From an uncultured Bacteroides sp. (GTDB lineage Bacteria; Bacteroidota; Bacteroidia; Bacteroidales; Bacteroidaceae), in assembly GCA_905203765.1 (NCBI GenBank), contig CAJKXC010000059.1:1-15995 (forward strand): a stretch of 15,995 nucleotides of DNA, given 5' to 3'. Each line of letters begins with the position of its first letter. Position 1 is the stretch's first letter. Shown here in pieces: positions 6,904-13,390 of the stretch. A program made the position numbers and the translations under genes. The notes beneath the pieces are model-generated. The model saw only the letters and a list, made by a program, of their open reading frames with translations. It made no database searches and was not told the DNA's origin.

Positions 6904-7494
6904 ATGAAAAAATTTATTGCATTAGCAGCATTAGTATTAGTGAGCATGGCGTCAACCACCATGTATGCACAAGAGAGTAGAGCCGAGAAGCGCGCAGACC
7001 GTAAAGCCCAAAGAGACGCAGAACGTGCCCGGCTGAGAGCAGAAGAACAGGTACAAGACGTTATATCCTACGATGACGCCGTAGCCGCCCTGCAGTCACA
7101 GCAGTTCGTGATGGAAGCCGACCAGGTGATGTTCCGCGACGGACAGACTGCATTCGTGAACTCCAACACCAATTTCGTACTGGTAAATGAAGGACGCGGT
7201 ACCGTGCAGGTAGCCTTCAACACCGTATATCCCGGTCCTAACGGCATCGGCGGCGTGACGGTGGACGGAACGGTTTCGGACATGCAGATGACTACCGACA
7301 AGAAAGGCAACGTAAACTGTAACTTCAGCATACAGGGCATCGGCATCTCTGCCCAAATATTCCTGAGACTGACCAATGGCGGAAACAATGCTACCGTCAC
7401 CATCAGCCCGAACTTCAACTCCAATAACATGACCTTGAGCGGCAACCTGGTTCCGCTGGAACAATCCAATATATTCAAGGGACGCTCCTGGTAA
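6904..7494 (+). CDS. Secreted DUF4251-domain protein
   Basis: A 196-residue protein with a type I signal peptide (MKKFIALAALVLVSMASTTMYA, probable cleavage before QES) and no lipobox Cys, so it should be periplasmic or exported. Residues 24-50 are an Arg/Glu/Ala-rich helix-like stretch (SRAEKRADRKAQRDAERARL). The rest is a beta-rich DUF4251 domain (PF14059), with NFVLVNEGRGTVQVAFNTVY and GIGGVTVDGTVSD visible. DUF4251 is common in Bacteroidota, usually in small secreted proteins; its function is not known. The gene lies 64 bases after nhaC and ends at a strong terminator. I found no TAnnTTTG element upstream, so it may depend on the nhaC promoter. Confidence 0.85.
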   Translation: MKKFIALAALVLVSMASTTMYAQESRAEKRADRKAQRDAERARLRAEEQVQDVISYDDAVAALQSQQFVMEADQVMFRDGQTAFVNSNTNFVLVNEGRGTVQVAFNTVYPGPNGIGGVTVDGTVSDMQMTTDKKGNVNCNFSIQGIGISAQIFLRLTNGGNNATVTISPNFNSNNMTLSGNLVPLEQSNIFKGRSW

Positions 7495-7526
7495 AAGAGA
7501 ACCTATTAAAATTATATATACTCTCT

Positions 7527-7576
7527 CTCCGCTGCAAGTCACTCAAAAAGTGTACATTTGCAGCGGAGTTTTTTTA
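7527..7576 (+). terminator. Terminator after the DUF4251 gene, with embedded promoter-like element
   Basis: CTCCGCTGCAA (7527-7537) pairs perfectly with TTGCAGCGGAG (7558-7568); a small inner CACT/AGTG stem lies in the loop and a T tract follows (7569-7575). It ends the nhaC/DUF4251 transcript. Confidence 0.88.
7553..7560 (+). promoter_or_regulatory. Bacteroides -7 element (TACATTTG) for the response regulator gene
   Basis: TACATTTG fits TAnnTTTG and its last three bases form the foot of the right arm of the terminator hairpin. Transcription would start near 7566, about 45 bases before the ATG at 7610. No TTG lies at the -33 position, so the promoter may be weak or activator-dependent. Confidence 0.45.
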
Positions 7577-7609
7577 CCCCCTTCAGGGAGACGAAAGGAT
7601 AAGATACCT

Positions 7610-8272
7610 ATGAGAGAATTTATCATCGCAGACAATCAAGACATCACCAAAGCCGGTATGATGTTCCTGCTGGGCAGGCAGAAGGACACCTCTCTCCTGC
7701 TGGAAGCCGGCAATAAGGCAGAGTTGATACAGCAACTGCGGCTGCACCCTGCGGCAGTAGTCATACTGGACTACACGCTTTTCGACTTCACGGGTGCCGA
7801 TGAACTGATTGTGCTGCACGAGCGTTTCAAAGAATGCAACTGGCTACTGTTCTCCGACGAACTGAGCATCCCCTTCCTGCGGCAAGTACTGTTCAGCAGC
7901 ATGGCATTCGGGGTAATATTGAAAGATAATTCCAAAGAAGAGATATTGACTGCCCTGCAATGCGCCTCGCGCAAAGAACGTTTCATCTGCAATCACGTCA
8001 GCAACCTGCTGCTCTCCGGCAGCGGCGCATCCTCCCCTGCCCATCCGTCCATTAAAGACGACCTGCTGACCGTTGCCGAACGGAGCATCCTGAAAGAAAT
8101 TGCTTTGGGTAAAACGACCAAAGAGATAGCCGCCGAACGGAACCTGAGTTTCCACACCGTGAACAGCCATCGCAAGAACATCTTCCGCAAACTGGGCGTG
8201 AACAATGCGCACGAAGCCACCAAGTACGCCATGAAGGCGGGTATCGTAGACCTGGTGGAGTATTATATATAG
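7610..8272 (+). CDS. Orphan NarL/LuxR-type response regulator
   Basis: A 220-residue two-domain protein. The N-terminal receiver-like domain (about 1-125) has an acidic start, ADNQD (D8), the likely phospho-accepting Asp54 (VILDYTL), Ser82 in the switch position and Lys105 (VILKD). The C-terminal LuxR helix-turn-helix (about 150-215) shows LTVAERSILKEIALGKTTKE and FHTVNSHRKNIFRKLGV, both standard for DNA-binding NarL-type regulators. Such proteins act as dimers on promoters after phosphorylation, but no histidine kinase gene is next to this one. Asn9 replaces the second acidic residue, so phosphorylation may be altered. The start at 7610 is preferred: the longer frame from 7550 begins inside the terminator hairpin. 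The 3' end overlaps the convergent mnmA by 10 bases. Confidence 0.88.
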   Translation: MREFIIADNQDITKAGMMFLLGRQKDTSLLLEAGNKAELIQQLRLHPAAVVILDYTLFDFTGADELIVLHERFKECNWLLFSDELSIPFLRQVLFSSMAFGVILKDNSKEEILTALQCASRKERFICNHVSNLLLSGSGASSPAHPSIKDDLLTVAERSILKEIALGKTTKEIAAERNLSFHTVNSHRKNIFRKLGVNNAHEATKYAMKAGIVDLVEYYI

Positions 8273-9327
8273 ATTTCCCCGCTCCCGATGCACAGCCGAG
8301 AAGCCTCATCATAAACCACGCCGAACTGTCCCGGCGCAATGCCTTGCAGCTTCTCTTCCGAAACAATGCGATAGCCGCCGGCTTCCTGCTGCAATGTACC
8401 CCGGATGAATTCCGGCGTATGGCGTATCTTGAAAGTAACATCCACCTGTCCCGAAAGCTCTCTCCAAGGATTATCCGTAATGAAATGGAAGTCGTGCATA
8501 CGGAATTCATGTCCGTATTGCTGCTCCGTGTCATATCCGCGGGAGACATAAACCACATTTTCGTCGATATCCTTGCGGACTACAAACCACGGTCCGCCAC
8601 TCAGTCCCAACCCTTTGCGCTGGCCGATGGTGTGAAACCAGTAACCGCGATGCCTGCCCAGCTTACGGCCTGTTTCCAGTTCTATGATATCGCCCTCCCG
8701 TTCGCCCAGGAAACGGCGTACGAAGTCATTATAATTAATCTTTCCCAGAAAGCAGATACCCTGGCTGTCGCGACGCCGGGCGCTGGGCAGAGCCGCACTC
8801 CGGGCTATTTCGCGCACTTCCTGCTTCATCAGTCCGCCCAGGGGAAACATCAGTTTGGAAACTTGCAAGGCATCTATTTGGGCAAGGAAGTCGGTTTGGT
8901 CTTTCACCGGATCTACGGCAGTACCCAGCCAGGTTTTGCCTTCCCGAAACACGGTGGTAGCATAATGTCCGGTTGCCGTAAAGTCGAATTCCCTGCCTAC
9001 GCGTTGTTCAAAGCAGCCGAACTTGATGAGTTTGTTGCACATCACGTCCGGATTGGGAGTCAGTCCACGGCGTATCTTGTCAATGGCATAGGCGGCGACG
9101 TTATCCCAATACTCGCGATGCAGGTCTACCACCTCCAAAGGCAATCCGTAGCGGCGGGCGATAGCAGTGGCTATCTCCAAATCCTCCTCGGCGGAGCAAT
9201 CCATATAGCCGGCATCGTCCCTCCCTATTTTGATGTAAAACAGAGAGGGACGGTGGCCTTGTTCGCAAAGGAGATGGACAACCACAGAGCTATCCACACC
9301 TCCTGATAATAATACAGCAATATTCAT
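8263..9327 (-). CDS. mnmA: tRNA-specific 2-thiouridylase MnmA
   Basis: A 354-residue enzyme that sulfurates U34 of the Lys, Glu and Gln tRNAs to 2-thiouridine, taking sulfur from a persulfide relay. The PP-loop ATP pyrophosphatase motif SGGVDSS is at residues 8-14. The two catalytic cysteines are present: Cys97 in NPDVMCNKLIKF and Cys192 in DSQGICFLG. Other landmarks are TATGHYA (about 118-123), the tRNA-binding IGQRKGLGLSGGPWFV, and a beta-barrel C-terminus. Length is normal. ATG at 9327 is used; one more codon upstream would be a TTG. Bacteroides genomes are known to carry several mnmA copies, so this may be one of them. The last 10 bases overlap the convergent response-regulator gene, and the leader carries a 22-bp tandem repeat. 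Confidence 0.93.
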   Translation of the reverse strand: MNIAVLLSGGVDSSVVVHLLCEQGHRPSLFYIKIGRDDAGYMDCSAEEDLEIATAIARRYGLPLEVVDLHREYWDNVAAYAIDKIRRGLTPNPDVMCNKLIKFGCFEQRVGREFDFTATGHYATTVFREGKTWLGTAVDPVKDQTDFLAQIDALQVSKLMFPLGGLMKQEVREIARSAALPSARRRDSQGICFLGKINYNDFVRRFLGEREGDIIELETGRKLGRHRGYWFHTIGQRKGLGLSGGPWFVVRKDIDENVVYVSRGYDTEQQYGHEFRMHDFHFITDNPWRELSGQVDVTFKIRHTPEFIRGTLQQEAGGYRIVSEEKLQGIAPGQFGVVYDEASRLCIGSGEIYI

Positions 9328-9357
9328 CAATAAAGAATGAGATTTTTATTTACATAG

Positions 9358-9365
9358 AAAAGGTA
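9358..9365 (-). promoter_or_regulatory. Possible proximal -7 element for mnmA
   Basis: The minus strand reads TACCTTTT, one base off TAnnTTTG, 30 bases before the mnmA ATG. If used, it would place the 22-bp repeats upstream of the promoter rather than in the leader. It competes with the exact match at 9525-9532. Confidence 0.3.
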
Positions 9366-9373
9366 TATAAGGA

Positions 9374-9461
9374 ACAGCCGTAACCTTAGGGTATCTCAGT
9401 CGTATACTTAGGGTACCTCAGTCGTAACCTTAGGGTGCCTCAGTCGTAACCTTAGCCTACC
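9374..9461. repeat. Four-copy 22-bp tandem repeat upstream of mnmA
   Basis: Four contiguous 22-base units lie at 9374-9395, 9396-9417, 9418-9439 and 9440-9461. The shared core is CGTAACCTTAGGGTACC preceded by TCAGT. Unit 1 begins ACAGC and has TATC at its end, unit 2 reads CGTATACTTAGG, unit 3 ends GTGCC, and unit 4 ends GCCTACC. The region between mnmA (9327) and metY (9551) has no open gene. No spacers separate the units, so this is not CRISPR. Each unit junction is imperfectly palindromic (CTTAGG ... CCTCAG), so in RNA it could form short hairpins. Role unknown. Confidence 0.9.
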
Positions 9462-9524
9462 CCTTTTTACAGCACTGATAATCAACCTCTTACAAAACAG
9501 CCGTTTGGCATCCATAAATCCATA

Positions 9525-9532
9525 CAAAGGTA
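9525..9532 (-). promoter_or_regulatory. Bacteroides -7 element for mnmA (distal)
   Basis: The plus strand reads CAAAGGTA, which is TACCTTTG on the minus strand, an exact TAnnTTTG match. A CTG in place of TTG sits 19 bases upstream at 9552-9554, at the end of metY. Transcription from here would give a leader of about 190 bases containing all four 22-bp repeats. Confidence 0.5.
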
Positions 9533-9550
9533 CGTCCTCTCCCCCATTAA

Positions 9551-10837
9551 TCAGATCTTATCCAACGCTTGCGTCAAGTCATCCAGCAAGTCGTCGATAT
9601 GCTCCGTGCCAATGGAGAGGCGAACCGTACCCGGCTTGATGCCTTGCTCTTCCAACTCTTGCGCATTCAGTTGCGAGTGGGTGGTGGTAGCAGGATGGAT
9701 GACGAGAGATTTTACATCCGCCACGTTCGCCAGCAACGAGAATATCTCCAGGCTGTCGATAAACGTCTGCGCCTCTTTCACTCCGCCTTTTACCTCGAAG
9801 GTGAAGATGGAACCGCCACCATTGGGGAAATACTTCTGATAAAGCGCGTGATCGGGATGCTCCGGCAAAGACGGGTGGTTGACGGCAGCTACCCGGGGAT
9901 GATGCTTCAGAAAGTCCACCACTTTCAAGGCATTCTCCACATGGCGCTCTACGCGGAGCGATAAAGTCTCCAGACCTTGCAGCAGGATGAAAGCGTTGAA
10001 GGGGCTGATGGCAGCACCGGTATCACGCAGCAGCACGGCGCGGATGCGGATGGCATAGGCAGCCGGACCGGCAGCATCGACAAAGCGCACACCGTGATAA
10101 CTCGGATCGGGCTCCGTCAACTGGGGGAACTTACCGGAAGCTACCCAGTCGAACTTTCCGCCATCTACAATGACACCGCCGAGAGACGTGCCGTGACCGC
10201 CAATAAACTTGGTGGCGGAATGCACCACGATATCTGCACCGTGCTCGATGGGACGAATCAGGTAGGGAGTACCGAAGGTATTGTCTATAATCAAAGGTAT
10301 CTTGTGGCGATGGGCTATCCCGGCAACGGCGTCAATGTCGATGATGTTGCAGTTCGGATTGCCCAGCGTCTCGATAAATACGGCCTTGGTATTCTCCTGA
10401 ATGGCTTTCTCGAAATTGCTCAAGTCGCTCGGATCGACGAAGGTAGTAGTTACTCCGTAGGCAGGCAAGGTGTGCGCCAGCAGGTTGTACGTACCGCCAT
10501 AAATAGTCTTGGCAGCTACGATGTGGTCGCCGGCACGGGTGATGTTCTCAAAAGCATAAGTAATGGCGGCGGCTCCCGAAGCCACAGCCAGTGCGGCAAC
10601 TCCGCCTTCGAGGGCAGCTACGCGCTTCTCGAATACATCTTGTGTAGAATTCGTCAGACGGCCGTAGATGTTTCCCGGATCTTGCAGGCCGAAACGGGCA
10701 GCGGCGTGTGCCGAGTTACGGAATACGTACGAGGTTGTCTGATATATAGGTACGGCACGCGCATCGGTTGCCGGATCGGGTTGTTCCTGTCCTACATGAA
10801 GTTGTAAAGTCTCAAAGTGCAATTTCTTTGTTTCCAT
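9551..10837 (-). CDS. metY: O-acetylhomoserine aminocarboxypropyltransferase (MetY), PLP-dependent sulfhydrylase
   Basis: A 428-residue cytoplasmic enzyme of the Cys/Met-metabolism PLP family (PF01053). It condenses O-acetylhomoserine with sulfide to give homocysteine (direct sulfhydrylation for methionine), and often makes cysteine from O-acetylserine as well. Visible features: IYQTTSYVF (31-39), IYGRLTNSTQ (57-66), the PLP-site Asp185 in PLIIDNTFGTPYL, and the PLP lysine Lys210 in VVHSATKFIGGHGT. The roughly 45-residue insertion around 225-270 (FPQLTEPDPSYHG, FVDAAGPAAY) distinguishes MetY from shorter MetB/MetC proteins. It has its own promoter upstream and is divergent from the S41 peptidase operon. 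No strong terminator is evident before the mnmA leader, so some readthrough into mnmA is possible. Confidence 0.93.
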   Translation of the reverse strand: METKKLHFETLQLHVGQEQPDPATDARAVPIYQTTSYVFRNSAHAAARFGLQDPGNIYGRLTNSTQDVFEKRVAALEGGVAALAVASGAAAITYAFENITRAGDHIVAAKTIYGGTYNLLAHTLPAYGVTTTFVDPSDLSNFEKAIQENTKAVFIETLGNPNCNIIDIDAVAGIAHRHKIPLIIDNTFGTPYLIRPIEHGADIVVHSATKFIGGHGTSLGGVIVDGGKFDWVASGKFPQLTEPDPSYHGVRFVDAAGPAAYAIRIRAVLLRDTGAAISPFNAFILLQGLETLSLRVERHVENALKVVDFLKHHPRVAAVNHPSLPEHPDHALYQKYFPNGGGSIFTFEVKGGVKEAQTFIDSLEIFSLLANVADVKSLVIHPATTTHSQLNAQELEEQGIKPGTVRLSIGTEHIDDLLDDLTQALDKI

Positions 10838-10884
10838 TGTCGTTTGTATTTAAAGTGAATAAGTTTATTTTTATTGGGATGTTG

Positions 10885-10915
10885 CAAAGATAAGGGGAAG
10901 AAACGGGACGGGCAA
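10885..10915 (-). promoter_or_regulatory. Promoter of metY (-33 TTG, -7 TATCTTTG)
   Basis: On the minus strand, TTG at 10915-10913 and TATCTTTG at 10892-10885 are 20 bases apart, the expected Bacteroides arrangement. Transcription would start near 10880, giving a leader of about 40 bases. Confidence 0.7.
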
Positions 10916-10944
10916 TGACATATGATAGGGAATTTTATACCATA

Positions 10945-10979
10945 TTTGTGGTAGATAAACAAACTATTTCCTAATTTTG
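10945..10979 (+). promoter_or_regulatory. Promoter of the S41 peptidase operon, against the start codon
   Basis: TTTG at 10945-10948 and TAATTTTG at 10972-10979 (an exact TAnnTTTG) are 23 bases apart. The -7 element ends 5 bases before the ATG at 10985, so the transcript is predicted to be leaderless or nearly so. Confidence 0.55.
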
Positions 10980-10984
10980 TCCCC

Positions 10985-12367
10985 ATGAAAGCAAGAAATA
11001 CACTGATACTCATACTGGGAGCACTCATTCTCCCCCTCTACTTCACCTCTTGCGGCGAGGACCGCTGGAAGGCATACGCCGAACAAACCGAGACAGACCG
11101 CTGGATTGACGACACAATGCGCGTGTGGTACTACTGGCTGGACGAGATGCCCAATAGCAATAAAGTGAATTATTTTCAACCGCCGTTCACCTTCTTTGCA
11201 TCACTCCGTTCCAAGAGCGACAGGTTCTCTACGATAGACAGCCTGGTGAGCACCACCGCCACCCGCAGCATCCCGTATACGGACTACAGCTATGGTTTCC
11301 AGTTCACCACCAACCGGGTGGAAGACAATGACACCGCCCTCTATGCCCATGTACTCTATGTGGCAAGCGGCAGTCCGGCAGCAGCCATCGACCTGGAACG
11401 GGGCGACTGGATTATGGAAATGAACGGGGAGCCCATCACCGAAAAGAATTATAAAAAACTGTACGGAAGCGGCAGCATGGAACTTACCGTAGGCTACTAT
11501 GATGCCGAGGACGATACCATCCTTGCCTACGACCAACCAAGACAGATAGCTGCCGCCCGCAGCATAGACGATAATCCCGTATATTATAAGAATGTATATG
11601 TGAACGGAAGCAAGCGCGTCGGCTACCTGGTGTATAATCACTTCAGTGCCGGACCTACCGACAACAGCAACGCCTACAACAACGACCTGCGCAACGCCTT
11701 CCAGTACTTCGCTTCCCAGCAAGTCAACGAGTTTATCCTCGACCTGCGCTACAACAACGGCGGACTGCTGAGTTGTGCCGAACTGCTGTGTGCCATGCTG
11801 GCACCCTCTGCCGCCTTGGGCGAAGAACTTGGTTTCCTGGAGTTCAACCGCCGTACCAAGCCTCAAATTCAACCCTTCTACTTAAATCCCGACTTGATAC
11901 AAGGCGGAGCAAATCTGAATCTGAGCACTCTCTATGTGCTTACCAGCAGTCAGACAGCTTCTGCGTCCGAAATGGTAATCAACTGCCTCAGCCCGTTTAT
12001 GGACGTTGTCCTTATCGGCGGAACTACGGTGGGAAAGAACGTAGGTTCCCTTACCTTTGCCAATCCGGAATTGATGATAACCATGAGCCCCATTGTCTGC
12101 AAGATTTACAATTCGGAAGGAAAGTCCAACTACGAAGCAGGCTTCAAACCTGCGCATTCGGAGTTTACAGTGAGCGAAAGCAGCAATATGGCGCGCTTTC
12201 TCCCCTTCGGAGATCCTGACGAGATGATGTTGGGTACCGCACTCGGCGTTATCGACGGAAGCATTAAACCGGCAGAAAAGGATAAAGACAAAGCCAGCAG
12301 ACTGAAAATTACTACCCTTACGAACTCTATCGACCGCAGGGCAAGCAGTTCAGTCCGCATAAAGTAA
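10985..12367 (+). CDS. S41-family (C-terminal processing) peptidase, lipoprotein
   Basis: A 460-residue exported serine peptidase of the Ctp/tail-specific family. The signal ends in the lipobox YFTSC, so Cys23 should be lipidated. The N-terminal region (about 36-56, RWIDDTMRVWYYWLDEMP) matches the front of Bacteroidota S41 proteins, then comes a PDZ-like domain (about 100-185, with GSPAAAIDLERGDWIMEMNG) and the S41 core (about 211-385). The catalytic Ser is probably Ser326 in TASASEM and the general base Lys351 in GTTVGKNVGS; the 25-residue gap equals that in characterised Ctp proteases. Substrate unknown. A DUF4595 lipoprotein gene follows after 29 bases, so the two form one operon. Confidence 0.9.
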   Translation: MKARNTLILILGALILPLYFTSCGEDRWKAYAEQTETDRWIDDTMRVWYYWLDEMPNSNKVNYFQPPFTFFASLRSKSDRFSTIDSLVSTTATRSIPYTDYSYGFQFTTNRVEDNDTALYAHVLYVASGSPAAAIDLERGDWIMEMNGEPITEKNYKKLYGSGSMELTVGYYDAEDDTILAYDQPRQIAAARSIDDNPVYYKNVYVNGSKRVGYLVYNHFSAGPTDNSNAYNNDLRNAFQYFASQQVNEFILDLRYNNGGLLSCAELLCAMLAPSAALGEELGFLEFNRRTKPQIQPFYLNPDLIQGGANLNLSTLYVLTSSQTASASEMVINCLSPFMDVVLIGGTTVGKNVGSLTFANPELMITMSPIVCKIYNSEGKSNYEAGFKPAHSEFTVSESSNMARFLPFGDPDEMMLGTALGVIDGSIKPAEKDKDKASRLKITTLTNSIDRRASSSVRIK

Positions 12368-12396
12368 AAACCCAATAAAGACACAATACAAATAAG

Positions 12397-13281
12397 ATGC
12401 AACCAAGCAAACTAAGATCCGTATCCGCCTATTTCCCCGGAATGCTATTCAGCCTGCTGCTTATCGGCGGGCTGGCAGCCTGCAGCAACGATGATGACAA
12501 CGATAATGGAAAAGGCCAGCACCCTACCACTTCTTTCTCTAAGATAGAGTTAACCGAAGTGATGACGGAAGAACCCACTGTGCCGGTTACTTCCACCAAG
12601 ACTTATCTCTATAAGTCCGGCAGACTATCCGGCTACACCTATCTGCAAAGTTTCGTTGCGGGCGGAGAGGCGTTCGAAATAACAGGTACTACCACCGTGA
12701 AATACGGCGACCACCAGGCCGTAGTGACTGATGAAACCGGCACTGTATCCACCTATACACTGAATGATAAAGGGTATGCCGTCAGTTGCATCCGTCAGGA
12801 ATCCGACGGGAGTGTCCGCACTTACGAATTCTCCTACCTCGTCAATACAGAAGATAAATATTACCTGACGAACATCACGGAGAAGTTGAATGACGGCAAC
12901 GTCTACTCGTCCATCGACATCGAGTTCAGCAGTTTCAGAAGCATACACATCAAGCAAAAGGTAGGCACCTACGAGCACAACAGCACCGCCATCACCGCGC
13001 CGGACAACGAGATAGCCAATATCTCCGAAATCCCCTACCCATACCTTGCAGAGCAGCATCCGCTCGAAATGCACACCGTTGCCATATACGGGAAATTATT
13101 GGGCGAACCCTTCGACTGCCTCATCACCCAGCTTTCTCCGGACGACAACAGTGAAAGCCAGGAAACGACCACATATACTTACACGCTCGATGCCCGCGGC
13201 ATCGTCACTTCCTGCAAGGAAGTGACAAACGACAAGTACGGCGTAGCATATAGGCGCACTGTAGAATACACTATCGAATAA
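12397..13281 (+). CDS. DUF4595-like surface lipoprotein
   Basis: A 294-residue lipoprotein. The signal ends in LAACS with Cys29, followed at once by SNDDDND. An acidic run just after the lipidated Cys is the known Bacteroidota surface-export signal, so it is predicted on the outer face of the outer membrane. The mature part is Thr/Ser/Tyr-rich and beta-strand-like with repeated short motifs (TYTLNDKGYAVSC at about 120, TYTLDARGIVTSC near the end), consistent with DUF4595 or a related YD/RHS-like beta fold. Enzymatic function is unknown. It lies 29 bases after the S41 peptidase gene, without its own promoter element. A link to that peptidase, as substrate or partner, is inferred from the operon only. 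Confidence 0.75.
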   Translation: MQPSKLRSVSAYFPGMLFSLLLIGGLAACSNDDDNDNGKGQHPTTSFSKIELTEVMTEEPTVPVTSTKTYLYKSGRLSGYTYLQSFVAGGEAFEITGTTTVKYGDHQAVVTDETGTVSTYTLNDKGYAVSCIRQESDGSVRTYEFSYLVNTEDKYYLTNITEKLNDGNVYSSIDIEFSSFRSIHIKQKVGTYEHNSTAITAPDNEIANISEIPYPYLAEQHPLEMHTVAIYGKLLGEPFDCLITQLSPDDNSESQETTTYTYTLDARGIVTSCKEVTNDKYGVAYRRTVEYTIE

Positions 13282-13356
13282 GCTCCTTGTTTTATCTTTT
13301 TATTGTTTATTTTTTCTAAGCAATGTCAATATCTATAGTAAATTCATAGGAAACAC

Positions 13357-13364
13357 TATCTTTG
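13357..13364 (+). promoter_or_regulatory. Bacteroides -7 element for the CorC-like gene
   Basis: TATCTTTG lies 26 bases before the ATG at 13391, giving a leader of about 20 bases. No TTG is seen at the -33 position. The 13282-13390 gap otherwise holds only an AT-rich tail of the preceding gene. Confidence 0.6.
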
Positions 13365-13390
13365 CGACATAAACTATTCGCAATCCTACT

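Noticed and set aside
6255..6962. A 235-codon minus-strand frame across the nhaC end and DUF4251 start.
   Set aside because: It spans two well-supported plus-strand genes and their gap, and its translation is low in protein-like features.
8344..9306. A 320-codon open frame on the plus strand, antisense to mnmA.
   Set aside because: It lies wholly opposite a clear, full-length mnmA with catalytic motifs, has no promoter or family resemblance, and is explained by codon bias of the opposite strand.
9374..9461. CRISPR array.
   Set aside because: The 22-bp units are directly adjacent with no unique spacers, and no cas genes are present.
9977..10807. A 276-codon open frame on the plus strand, antisense to metY.
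   Set aside because: metY on the minus strand is complete with PLP Lys and promoter; the antisense frame shows no recognisable domain.
11201..11872. A 223-codon minus-strand frame inside the S41 peptidase gene.
   Set aside because: It is a shadow of a complete peptidase with catalytic Ser and Lys.
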